Of a stretch of DNA of 64,000 nucleotides, positions 1-10,234 are shown one piece after another (positions within the stretch are counted from its first letter, which is position 1; every line of letters begins with the position of its first letter). The position numbers were made by a program, and so were the translations under genes. Origin of the DNA: Aldrovandia affinis (Eukaryota; Chordata; Actinopteri; Notacanthiformes; Halosauridae). The stretch is from positions 1 through 64,000 of the forward strand of contig JAINUG010000174.1 in assembly GCA_029706075.1 (NCBI GenBank), in the 5' to 3' direction. The notes below the pieces were generated by a model. It was not told the DNA's origin. It was given only the letters and a program-made list of their open reading frames with translations, and did not search any database.

Positions 1-414
1 AATGTACTTGCCAATAATAAGGTTGATAAATCAATAAAAAACAAATGTACATCTACTGTATACATGATTATGTATACTACATGCTCTGATGGCCTCCATC
101 AGATATAATGCTGATAGTTTGTTAATAAACTTATTTATTTATAAAAAAGCATTTTTTGTTAGTGGCTCAATTTACTTTAATGTGTTAAGGTAAATTGAGC
201 CATGCATTTCAGCCAAAATGAGCCACCTTCAGAATTGAGTTTTAGTGGATATTTTGATGGTTCCTCTTATTAAAAGTAGGCTATTAATAGATTATTATAT
301 TATATTATTGTATATATTACATGCCTCTTTTCACATTTTCCCTTCTAATTATGTATGTGTGTGTTAGCTGTGGTCCAGGGCGCATCGTGAGCTAGCTCTC
401 ACTATCTAGCGCAG

Positions 415-481
<67 letters not shown>

Positions 482-1344
482 TGATGAATGAGTGATTTAC
501 TGAAGCATCAGTCTAAAAGAGTAGCCTTGTCTCCCGTTTTAATATGACTTTCTTTACAGTTGTTCCGAGAGTATTTTTCATTCCAGATATGCATGTGTAA
601 GCCTGCATAGTTAGGCACACACACACCACACACACACACGCACACACACACACACACACACATGCATAGACACATTCATGTTCCAAAATGAGTTCCTAAA
701 GTAATTGGTACTTCATGATTTTAATGTTATTCTTTATGAATTCTTAATGCTTTAATGTTATTCTTCATGAGTTCATTTAATGTTATTTAAATGCAATGTT
801 TTAGTGTGTTGAGATTAAAGATGATTCGATTATTTTATGAGAAATGACTCTGTTTCGCTTTACAGTTTGAGTGGCTCATTTTAGCTGATCAGCCGGCCCA
901 TTTTACCTGAACACTGCTCATGTAAAAAAATGTGACAGCTGATGTTTTCAAAAGCTGTAGGGCCTGAACAATTATATTTTATTACATCAATTCAACACAA
1001 AAATATTAAAAACAGTCCTTATTAACCATAAAAACACAATTCAATGTCATACATTGCTTTTTTCTTAGTTTCCCAAGCGATTAACCAAAAAGTGGCCCAA
1101 TTTAGCTGATATCACCCTATAGAGCCACACTACGCGAGACGAGAGACTACAGTCTCTCATTTGCCTTTATGATTCTAGCAGTAATAGTTAACAGAGAGAA
1201 AAGCTAACATACATTGGAGTCAGATAGAGTTGGAGTTAATTAACCTACATTTAATCCCGTTCCGGTAAAGCTACACGCTATCCTTCAACACTCGGACACG
1301 TCCGCCATTTGGTGTGTTCGGGTGGAATCTTACAGGATTCTACA
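1..1344. other. Gene-free AT-rich stretch with CA microsatellites
   Basis: I see no coding exon here. The stretch contains two (CA)n microsatellites (about 414-479 and 618-662). Related GTGGCTCAATTTAC-like words occur in both orientations near 163, 195, 870 and 1090, which suggests remains of a palindromic interspersed element. No clean ends or target-site duplication could be found. Confidence 0.5.
414..479. repeat. (CA)n microsatellite
   Basis: An essentially uninterrupted CA dinucleotide run of about 33 units. A shorter interrupted CA tract follows at about 618-662. Confidence 0.95.
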
Positions 1345-1384
1345 CTCACAATGTCCTTATTGTTAGCTTAGTAATGTCTTATAG

Positions 1385-1722
1385 TAACTAAGTGCTAAAA
1401 ACGGGCCCAATTAGGGACAATAAGCATTATTCATGACTTTATAGTGAATTACTTTATACTCTGGTCTGAGGCATTTACACCATGAACCTAAAATCATCAT
1501 AGGTTGCTTAATACGTGCCCTATTACTAATAACCATAACGCAATATTAATGATCAACAATGGTTATTTTGTGAATTAATGGCTTATAAGACAATATTAAT
1601 AAGTATAAGTACTTCATTGAGCATAACTAGGTACTAATTAATGATGGATTAATTATTTATGAGCAGCTAATAAGGACATAATTAGTGCCTTATTAATGGG
1701 CACCTAAAATAAAGTGTTAGAT
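1385..1722. repeat. AT-rich MITE-like interspersed repeat (copy in unit A)
   Basis: An AT-rich block ending in AAATAAAGTGTT, the kind of end seen on a widespread fish repeat. It is present in both duplication units (second copy about 8060-8385), so it predates the duplication. The superfamily is not determined. Confidence 0.4.
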
Positions 1723-2079
1723 ATAAGGGTATTCATCAAACATATTGCAATGTCTGAAAACTGAAGTTATTTATAAATGTGTCTATATATTGTGAAGTGT
1801 TGCAATATCTATTCTGATCTTCATTATATAATTTAATTCAATATATTTCAATACATTTCATTTCCATAAGGGGGGGAGACAGTAATACAAGTTAGACAGA
1901 TCTAAAAAACTAAGTCTAAATAACTGAGTTTTTTAAGAGAGACTTAAAAATGGTGACAGTCTCTGCATTTATGGTATTTTCAGGCAACGTCATACAACAG
2001 CATAGGACCCTGTACTGAGAAGGCAAGATCAGTCTAGTAGTGACCCTTATTTGGTGATATAAGATCATGACTGCTTTAA

Positions 2080-2235
2080 TAAGGTATCAGTACATCCACT
2101 GTGAAATCCAGGGCTAAACCATGAGGTGTTTTAAAAGGCATCAATAACATTTTAAATTCTATTCTCAATGCCACTGGCAACCAACACAAGGAGGCCAGGA
2201 CAGGGCTCATATGTGACCTGTTGTTTGTGGTAACT
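2080..2235 (-). repeat. LINE-derived fragment (reverse-transcriptase ORF tail)
   Basis: On the minus strand the translation includes SPVLASLCWLPVALRIEFK, which resembles the HWLPV-x-x-RI-x-FK stretch at the C-terminal end of L2/CR1-like LINE proteins in fish. The fragment is short and interrupted. The counterpart in unit B (about 8757-8830) lacks 75 bp of it. Confidence 0.5.
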
Positions 2236-2604
2236 AGCAAGAAGCATTGCAGGGAAAAACAATGAACCAGCTGGAGCACAATGGTGCACATCAATGTACT
2301 AGAGGCTAGCCTTCAGCTTGATAGTTTTTAGTGTTTCCTCGCTACCTGAGAGGAATATATTCCTGGGAATAAGTGCCTTGGACTTGAAGATAAGTTTCTT
2401 CTCTCTTTTTGACTTTACTACAGCTTCAAACAAAGATTCTTGCCCTACCAAGGGCCCTGTAGAGGGGCTCAGTCGGTTTCTACTGTTTCATCACTTTTTG
2501 GTGCTCACAGCATTGCTAATGTCAGAGACAGAAAAACTGCTTGTAGTCACACTTAAAAATAATTAAATTGTCATTAAGAGGCTTGACTTTGCTGCTGGGC
2601 TGAA

Positions 2605-3175
2605 GACTTAGTCATTTACATTACATTGACATTTTAGGCATTTATCCAGACCGACTTACAAGGTGTGCATTAATACATTGTATGATCAATCATTGTTCGC
2701 GCAAGAGATCAGTGCAGTAATACAGCGATAGACATCGTTGTTAGCAGCTGCATACCATACCTGTCACACCGGGAAGGAAATGGTTAGAATGTATTTATTT
2801 ATTTATTTTAAAAGAAGTTTTATACATGTATACATATGCAAAAAGCAGTAATACACATGTAGGCAGTGGTGATGAAAATTGGCTAGATTGACAGAATTCA
2901 GTGGTAGTGGAGTCTGAAAAGGTGGATCTTGATCGCACGTGATTCCGCAGTCCTGACCGAATGCGGAAGATCATTCCACCACCTAGGGGTCAGGACAGAG
3001 AAGAGGCGAGACTGCGAGGAGCGGCTGCCGGGCGCCCAGAGGGATGGGGCAGTCAGTTTGCCAGAGGAGGCGGAGGGGTCTGGCTGGGGTGTAGGGTGTG
3101 ATGAGTGTCTGGAGGTATAGGGGAGCAGTTCCTCTAGCCGCTTAATAAGCTAGCACCAGGGATTTGAATTTAATG
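2605..3175 (-). repeat. Interspersed repeat insertion specific to unit A
   Basis: Unit B lacks this segment: its sequence runs directly from the CTGCTGGGCTG motif to the AATTTATTCTGA motif. The left part (2611-2680) is the reverse complement of the 'taagtcg-ctctggataa' SINE/LINE tail, so the element is in minus orientation. The right part (about 2880-3120) matches a common teleost repeat containing TTCCACCACCTAGGGGTCAG. The short ORF at 2929-3120 lies within it and is not a gene. Confidence 0.6.
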
Positions 3176-3319
3176 CCCGCATTAATGAATTTATTCTGAT
3201 AATCAACATGCTGATTGGCTAGATAAGGAATGTCATGCATTTTTCTAGGCTACATCCTGGTTGGGGAACACCCATCTTACCTAATTAATAAAAGCGTGAT
3301 TCATCCAGGAACAGAAGAC

Positions 3320-3402
3320 TGCTTTTGTGAGCACACAACAGAATTAGGATCCTCTTTTCTCTTGCAGGGGCAATATTACTTCTTCTGCAGTGCCTCTATT
3401 CT
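3320..3402 (+). other. Probable 5' untranslated exon of ENDOD1-like gene A
   Basis: The sequence is highly conserved with the paralogous position (about 9335-9414) and ends in a good donor (TTCT|GTGAGT). The coding exon begins after an acceptor at 3748-3749, twelve bases before the ATG. The start is approximate. The TATA-like element of gene B (TATAAAA) is replaced here by TAATAAAA. Confidence 0.5.
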
Positions 3403-3761
3403 GTGAGTAGTGAATGAATGATCTGTAACTTTTAAAGCTGTTCAACAGAAAGGACAGTGCTGTCTGATATATAAATTCAAGATGCTATAAAGCATACACA
3501 GTATATTGATTCTGTAGTGTTGTCCATTAATTTGTTTAATATTTTGGTGAATTGTATGTTATTTTATTCCTCACGCTAGTATTCACTGCTTTTTGCCACC
3601 TTGTATAAATCCTTACCCTTCTCCTCATGTTCCCTTCAGATGTGTACAGTGTATAGGTCCAGTCCTCAGTCACCTTCTATGCACTCAAGAACTTCAGTGA
3701 AAATTATGCTTCTTTGTCAATTCCGGTTCTTCCTGTTTTTCATTGGCAGGAATCTCTGGCC

Positions 3762-4968
3762 ATGAATCTCCTGTATCCAGTCAGTCTAGTCCTGCTTCTT
3801 CCGGCTTTGGTTGTCGCTGAAGTCACCAGTTTTAACAACTGTCCTCAATTTTTTGCTAAGCCTTATTCTCAGGTTACTTTCCCAACAATTTTTCATGACC
3901 CAATATATAAGCAGATTTGTCAGAGACACAACAACATTTATGAATATGCAACTCTTTATAACACAACAAACAGAATTCCTGTGTATTCTGCGTATAAATA
4001 CTTTGGAAGAACCTCATGTACCAGAAGATCTGGTAAATGGTTCATTGAACCTCAAGTAAGTAATTCATAGAAATGAATTTTATTGCGTCAAATGTCTATG
4101 CTTTTGTTCACAGGGCCAAATCAGTTTTGCTCTATACTAGCCCAGCCACATCAGTCCTGCCTTAGTCAACAAATGTTACACAAATGTCATTAGTCAACAA
4201 CTAGCCAATGATTTGTGAGCCCGGAACACCTCTATTTTTTCTTCCTTGTCCTACTTTTCTAATTTGGACACTCTTCTGCTAATCCTGACCTATGGCTCAG
4301 TATAATGGAAACAGCATGGCAGTTCATCTGGGATTAACTCAAATTATCCTGCTGTATAGAATTGTATTACTAATAGGAATTGAGTGAATGAATGACTAAT
4401 TACTACTCTTGTTTTTGTTTCTCTAAAAAAATCCATTACACAGCTTGATATTCCAGATGGGTCACCAGATATGTCACCTGAAGGACCAAACATTGGCCCG
4501 AAGCAAGCCCGAAACAAGGACTACATTAATTCTGGATATCATAAAGGCCACCTGTACCCCATTTTCCAAGTTCTTCAACACTGCACTGCTGATGCTACCT
4601 TTACCCTGACCAATGGTGCCCCACAGGTCCCCAACTTCAACCAGAGCGCGTGGAAGAAGATAGAGATAGAAATAGCAAAACTTTTAAGCACAAATCCAAA
4701 TTGCAAGGGAAATCCAGTCTACGTTGTCACAGGAACTGTGCCAGGGAACACACAAATAAACGGAAGGGTGAACATACCTTCTTATTACTGGAGTGCTTAC
4801 TGTTGTCTTGACGACAATAATATACCTAAGATGTCAAATGGTTACATCGGTAGGAATGTCATAAATTCCAATGTTGATGGGCCAATGGTAGTCGCTGCCC
4901 TTGATGCCATACTGAGTGATACAAATCATTATGCTACTCTTTTCTCTGTGTTTGGAGGAAAGTGCTGA
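3762..4968 (+). CDS. ENDOD1-like secreted DNA/RNA non-specific endonuclease, copy A
   Basis: The product is a predicted secreted nuclease of the NUC (DNA/RNA non-specific endonuclease) fold, as in endonuclease domain-containing 1 proteins, which are expanded in fish. Coding exons are 3762-4055 and 4444-4968, joined in phase 0, giving 272 residues. Residues 1-19 form a hydrophobic signal peptide (MNLLYPVSLVLLLPALVVA). The catalytic motif is at about 131-134 and reads HKGH followed by LYP. The metal-site region, LTN-x-APQ-x-x-x-FN, follows with Asn155 and Asn164. The start is the first ATG after the acceptor and begins the signal peptide. The first motif residue is His, where paralogue B and most fish family members have Asp (DKGH). 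Activity is therefore uncertain, although the predicted general base His134 is present. A polyadenylation signal lies at 5449. Confidence 0.88.
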
Positions 4969-5448
4969 AGGAAATTACCTATATGCTTCTGATTAACCTG
5001 TCTAGGCTTATATGCCTGCTTTTCAGCGCTTTTAAAAGTTCATAATAGTCCATTAATCTGCATGACTAAGCTGCGATTTAAAATAAATTAAGCAAGTCAT
5101 TCAAACTCTGCATGGCACAGATCAGACTCCGAAAACAAAACAATGGTGTTTATTCCACCCCCCAATGCCATTTTCAAACAAATGAAAGTTACCTTTTCTG
5201 TTGCTGTACTTTCTATGTGTTTTACCCTTATGTCCTTACAAATGAGAAAGTGAATATTCAAATTTTATTGAAAAAGAGAACTAACAAAGTAAAAATTGCA
5301 ATCCACACATCAATCTACATATATTGTGTCTCCAAGACTGTTTAAAAGACTGATTTTCTGTATTTTTACTGTGTTGTGTCATTGCTTTAGCTCATACATT
5401 TTCTTCTGTTTTCCCTGCACACTGTCAGGAAGAATCTATCTATCTTGA

Positions 5449-5454
5449 AATAAA
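5449..5454 (+). promoter_or_regulatory. Polyadenylation signal AATAAA, ENDOD1-like gene A
   Basis: AATAAA lies about 480 bp downstream of the stop codon, in sequence conserved with gene B. In gene B the same site has been duplicated. Confidence 0.6.
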
Positions 5455-5689
5455 GCTACACTGATGCATTGAAGTATGTTTTTCTTGCCAATTCTTGTCC
5501 ATATTCTGTGTAAAGGAATGTATATATTCATACCGTTATTGATATACAGCCTTGACTTTCATACAGAGATTTTTCATATGTACCAACAGCATACAACTCA
5601 TGCAATGCTCATTTGTCTCCACTTAGAATGCAGATACTGAGTTAATGTTAAAAGCCAAGCAAATTAGAGGCATTCATTTTCTATCTGTC

Positions 5690-5869
5690 TCCTGGTCATG
5701 GTTTAGGTCCACTCAACCCATAAGAGAACAAGGCTAATGCTAATAAATATGAGTGATGACTTTCATCATATGATGAAGCATTTCTATCCTGATGGGAGTT
5801 CTCTCTTCCAGTATGACAATGCCCCCATCCATAGTGCATGAGTCTTAACTGAATGGTTTGATGAGCATA
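5690..5869 (+). repeat. Tc1-like transposon remnant (unit A)
   Basis: Plus-strand sequence encodes pieces of a Tc1 transposase (HFYPDG-S, then a Q/D-D-NAP-type stretch). Compared with 12363-12633, the left end with the CTGCCAAAATAAAGGA terminal repeat is missing. The gap lies exactly between two TCCTGG words. Confidence 0.7.
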
Positions 5870-5877
5870 CATTTTAT

Positions 5878-6183
5878 TTATTTATTTTTAAGATTTTGTT
5901 TGAGTTTTTCCCATTTTCTCCCAATTTAGTAGTCAACTACACCCTCTCTTTTTCATGTCAATCCCCCCCTCATATTGTGAGTTTGCTGCTGTAGCCCTGA
6001 GACCGGCTCCTCCAAGCCGGCACTCGCTAAGCCGTTGATTGTAACTCCGGTACACAAAGCCACTCCTATACGCAGCGAACTCATGACGGCTTCCCTCCCC
6101 CCCTCCCTGGGGCGGACAGCCAACTGTCGCCCCCTAGTGGCACTCCCAGCCAGAGCTGTTACTGGCACGGCCAGTGGAATTGA
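5878..6183 (-). repeat. tRNA-derived SINE, 5'-truncated, minus orientation
   Basis: Read on the minus strand, the body matches the SINE at 63208-63575: TGCCACTAGGGGG, then a region with TTGGCTGTCCG, a GCCGGC-type core, and the A-rich 3' end derived from 'tactaaattgggagaaaa'. The tRNA-like A and B boxes are mostly missing on the right. Confidence 0.75.
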
Positions 6184-6504
6184 AGCAATTTACAATTTGA
6201 GGTTATTATACTGGCTATACGGCCTGGTTGATGAAGACTGTGTTGAGGGTCTAGCTGGTCTACAGCTGAGGTGGTGCCCTTTGTCCAACGGTACTAAGGG
6301 AACACCCTGGCTGGTAAGTATAGCAGGACTTCTCTCCGGGAAAAGGCCTACCCAAACCAACATCTTGCCCTCAGGCTTACTTAGAGTCTTCCGTTGCTTC
6401 GTTTTACAGCCATTTTTGCAAAAATGCAGGTCTGCTATCAAACTGTCTTTTTACTTCGTGTGTGCAATTCTCTGGAAGAATGTGCTAGATAAGTCAGTAG
6501 ATTT

Positions 6505-6945
6505 ATCTAGACCCTGGACAACCAGCTGTGCTTCTCGGGCCACATCGCAGCGATCGCTCGGACCTGCCGATTCTCCCTCCACAACATCCGGAGCATCCAA
6601 CCGTTCCTCACCCAAGAGGCCACACAACTCCTAGTTCAGGCTCTGGTGATCTCACGTCTAGACTACCGCAATTCCTTGCTGGCAGGCCTACCGGCCTGTG
6701 CCCTAAAGCCACTGCAACTAGCCCAGAATGCTGCCGCACGTCTGGTGTTCAATCAACCAAAGTTCACCCACGTCACCCCTCTACTCTCCTCTATGCACTG
6801 GCTCCCAATTGCAGCACGCATCAGATTCAAATCACTGGTGCTTGCTTTTCAAGCAGATAGAGGTACAGCTCCCCCATACCTCCAGACACTCATCACACCC
6901 TACCCCCCAGCCAGACCCCTCCGCTCCGCCTCCTCTGGCAATTCC
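6505..6945 (+). pseudogene. LINE (L2/CR1-clade-like) ORF2 C-terminal fragment
   Basis: The reading frame from about 6512 to 6945 encodes the well-known fish LINE tail: LDNQL near the start, then ISRLDYRNSLLAGLP, QNAAARLVF, SMHWLPIAARIRFK and a GTAPPYLQ segment. It is only the extreme C-terminal region. There is no reverse-transcriptase core and no intact element. It sits in unit A only, and a CA microsatellite (6957-7010) follows it. Confidence 0.85.
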
Positions 6946-6956
6946 ATTCCATTCCA

Positions 6957-6957
6957 T

Positions 6958-7010
<53 letters not shown>
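6957..7010. repeat. (CA)n microsatellite
   Basis: An uninterrupted CA run immediately 3' of the LINE fragment. Confidence 0.95.
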
Positions 7011-7013
<3 letters not shown>

Positions 7014-7267
7014 GACGGATGAGGTCAGATACAATAAGAAAAGAACATCACATTAGGGCTCATTAGAAGTACATGCACTGAGCCCTATGCTCTTTAATAA
7101 ATTCACTATTTTCCTGTTAATAATGTTGTTTGTTTAGTTTTTTTATATTCATATACAAGCCATTATATATCATGACAGTATGGTGTAACTAAAATGATAT
7201 TTCAATTATAGGCTTTATTTGGTAGTCTAGTTTTGCATTGAAATTTTTCTGCTTCAAAGCTTCAATG

Positions 7268-7370
7268 CACCATGGCATAGATTCTACAAGTGTCTGGAAC
7301 TATTGGAGGGATGCAACATCATTCTTCCATGAGAAATTCCATCAAAAGCTCTTGTAACGTTAGAGATAGC
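7268..7370 (-). repeat. Tc1-like transposon 3' fragment, minus orientation
   Basis: The sequence GCATAGATTCTACAAGTGTC and what follows recur at 15084-15190. At 46490 they are joined to the reverse-oriented Tc1 transposase remnant, so this is the C-terminal end of a Tc1 coding region on the minus strand. Confidence 0.65.
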
Positions 7371-7465
7371 ATCTTTAGCTAGCAATTATTGGCATTATGA
7401 TGTACGCAAACTATATTATGAAAGACTTAAGCTACATAATGTGATTTGCGTAAAAACATTGAGCC

Positions 7466-7850
7466 TGGCAGATGGCGCAGCGGTCTAACGCACCACACTT
7501 CGGAGTGGTGTGCACTGCCTGTCAGGGACGCGGATCGAAGCCCGCGTCTCTACCAGACCGGCCCTGGTAGTCAGCCCGATCGGAGGCCGCCTCCGGGGGA
7601 GGGGGGAGGGAGAGCCGGCACGAGTTCGAGTTCGAGTTCGAGTTCGTCGAGGAGAAGGTTAAGGAGTCCGTGGAAGATTTCCCGTCTCGAAAGAGGCAGG
7701 AACACTTGACCAGGAATGTGTGTCTCGATCCCGGAGGATGGGCGACGGACTCATGAGGGTGGGGAATTGAAGTAAATAGAGATTTTAATTGGCAACCAAA
7801 TTGGGAGAAAAACAGGGAAAAAATCGGAAAAAAAAAAAAAATATATAATA
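7466..7850 (+). repeat. tRNA-derived SINE, full length
   Basis: The head is tRNA-like, with A box GATGGCGCAGCGGTCTAACG and a B-box-like GGATCGAAGCCC about 50 bases later. The body ends with TTGGCAACCAAATTGGGAGA and an A-rich tail. The degenerate head, the shared body with other copies in the window and the A-rich end show a SINE rather than a working tRNA gene. Confidence 0.8.
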
Positions 7851-9298
7851 ACATTGTGTCATGTGTGATTTGTGTACAATGCTATTGTGCTTTATTTGCT
7901 GTTTTTTGTGACCAGGTTGAACAGTGTCATATGTGTAAAATAAACATACCAAACAAAACTGTCATTCTTTGTTACCAAAATTGTAAATAAACTCTCACTT
8001 CAGAATATGGGCTCACAATGTCCTTATTGTTAGCTTAGTAATGCCTTGTAGTAACTAAGTGCTAAAAATGGGCCCAATTAGGGACAATAAGCATTATTCA
8101 TGACTTTATAGTGAATTACTTTATACTCTGGTCTGAGGCATTTACACCATGAACCTAAAATCATCATAGGTTGCTTAATACGTGCCCTATTACTAATAAC
8201 CATAATGCAATATTAATGATCAACAATGGTTATTTTGTGAATTAATGGCTTATAAGACAATATTAATAAGTATAAGTACTTAATTGAGCATAACTAGTTA
8301 CTAATTAATGATGGATTAATTATTTATGAGCAACTAATAAGCATATAATTAGTGCCTTATTAATGGGCACCTGAAACAAAGTGTTAGATATAAGGGTATT
8401 CATCAAACATATTACAATGTCTGAAAACTGAAGTTATTCATAAATGTGTCTATATATTGTGAAGTGTTGCAATATCTATTCTGATCTTCATTATATAATT
8501 TAATTCAATATATTTCAATACATTTCATTTCCATAAGGGGGGAGACAGTAATACAAGTTAGACAGATCCAGAAAACTAAGTCTAAATAACTGAGTTTTTT
8601 AAGAGAGACTTAAAAATGGTGACAGGCTCTGCACTTATGGTATTTTCAGGCAACGTCATACAACAGCATAGGACCCTGTACTGAGAAGGCAAGGTCAGTC
8701 TAGTAGTGACCCTTATTTGGTGATTTAAGATCATGACTGCTTTAGTAAGGTATCAGTACGTCCACTGCAACCAACACAAGGACGCCTGGACAGGGCGTAT
8801 ATGTGACCTGTTGTTTGTGGTAACTAGCAAGAAGCATTTCAGGAAAAAAAGAACCAGTTGGAGCACAAGTGTCCACATCATTGCACTAGGGGCTAGCCGT
8901 CAGTTTGCTAGTTTTTAGTGTTTCCTCGCTACCTCATAGGAAAATTTTCCTGGGAATGAGTGCCTTGGATTTCATTTTCTTCTCTCTTTTTGATTTTACT
9001 ACAGCTTCAAACAAAGATGCTTGCCCTACCAAGGGCTCTGTAGAGGGGCTCAGCTGGTTTCTACTGTTTATCAGAATAACTCATCTCTTGTTTGTGCTCA
9101 CAGCATTGCTAATGCCAGAGATGGAAAAACTGCTTATGGACACATGAAAATAACTTCCTCTTGTTATTAAGAGGCTTGACTTTGCTGCTGGGCTGTCATT
9201 TATTAATTTATTCTGAAAAGCAATACGCTGATTGGCTAGATAAGGAATGTCATGCATTTTTCTAGGCTACATCCTTGTTGGACAATGCCCATTTCACC

Positions 9299-9305
9299 TA
9301 TAAAA
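9299..9305 (+). promoter_or_regulatory. TATA box of ENDOD1-like gene B
   Basis: TATAAAA lies about 35 bp upstream of the conserved segment that ends in the 5' untranslated exon donor (9414/9415). Unit A has TAATAAAA after a small local rearrangement at this place. Confidence 0.5.
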
Positions 9306-9334
9306 GCATAAGTCATCCAGGAACTGAACATTGC

Positions 9335-9414
9335 TTTTGTGAGCACACAACAGAATTAGGATCCACTTTTCTCTTGCAAGGGCAATAATACTTCTTCTGC
9401 AGTGCCTCTATTCT
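9335..9414 (+). other. Probable 5' untranslated exon of ENDOD1-like gene B
   Basis: Conserved with 3320-3402, ending at donor TTCT|GTGAGT. The start is approximate, inferred from the TATA box. Confidence 0.5.
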
Positions 9415-9575
9415 GTGAGTAGTGAATGAATGATCTGTAACTTTTAAAGCTGTTCAACAGAAAGGACAGTGCTGTCGATGAGATATAAATTCAAGATGCT
9501 AAAAAGCATACACACTATATTGGTTTATTGGTTATGTAGTGTTGTTCTGTAATTGGTTCTGTAAATGTTCTTGTA

Positions 9576-9755
9576 GAAGGCGTCGGTCTCGGCAGCTAAT
9601 CAGGACAATTAGCGGCAACGCCTACTGGCAGAGCAGCAAGCGCACCCACCGGTCCCGTGTCTGATAATTAGAGTACATCTGTGTGCAGTAGGTGGCTGGA
9701 ACCCTGAAGGAGAAGGGTGAGAGACCGAGGAGAGAAAGCACGGAAAAGAAAGAAA

Positions 9756-9793
<38 letters not shown>

Positions 9794-9986
9794 AAAGAAA
9801 GGTTTGCTTTTTTATTTGATACATTTTATTTTTTTATTTGGTTTTGTTATTTTCAGTTCATTGTGTTTACCCGAAAGCTTCGCGGCAAGTAGGGTAAAAG
9901 ATTTTGAACTGAAAAAACTTTTCAGTCTCCGTTCAATATTTTACTTTTACTCTCACTTTACTTTCTTTCTTTCTTTCGACGCCTTC
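9576..9986. mobile_element. Insertion with GAAGGCGTCG inverted ends in intron of gene B
   Basis: The segment is absent from unit A. It begins GAAGGCGTCG and ends CGACGCCTTC, a perfect 10-bp inverted pair. Inside are an (AAAG)n tract (about 9750-9795) near the middle and a CTTTCTTT tract at the right end, complementary to it. No clear target-site duplication was found and I do not recognise the family. Confidence 0.6.
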
Positions 9987-10234
9987 CACAGTTAATTTGG
10001 TTAATATTTTGGTAAACTGGTATTGTGAATTGTATGTTATTTTATTTCTCACTCTAGTATTCACTGCTTTTTGCCACCTTGTGTAAATCCCTACCCATCT
10101 CCTCATGTTCCCTTCAGACATGTACAGAATATAGGTCCAGTCCTCAGTCACCTTCTATGCACTTCAGTGAAAATTATGCTTCCTCTTTGTCAATTCAGGG
10201 TTTTCCTGTTTTTCATTGGCAGGAATCTCTGGCC

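Larger units (their letters stand above)
1345..7375. repeat. Tandem segmental duplication, unit A
   Basis: Sequence from 1345 (CTCACAATGTCC) to 5869 reappears almost in order at 8012-12633. Two further homologous patches, 6388-6500 and 7268-7370, match 14290-14400 and 15084-15190 at similar spacing. The unit contains the first ENDOD1-like gene with promoter region and polyadenylation signal. Insertions seen only in this unit are a repeat at about 2605-3175, a SINE at 5878-6183 and a LINE fragment at about 6505-6945. The larger extent (to 7375) is inferred from the two patches, one of which is itself transposon-derived. Confidence 0.75.

Noticed and set aside
2929-3120. 63-codon frame upstream of nuclease gene A
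   Set aside because: Lies inside an interspersed repeat that is missing from unit B.
7466-7560. tRNA-like gene
   Set aside because: A and B boxes are present, but the cloverleaf is degenerate and the sequence continues into a SINE body shared with other copies.
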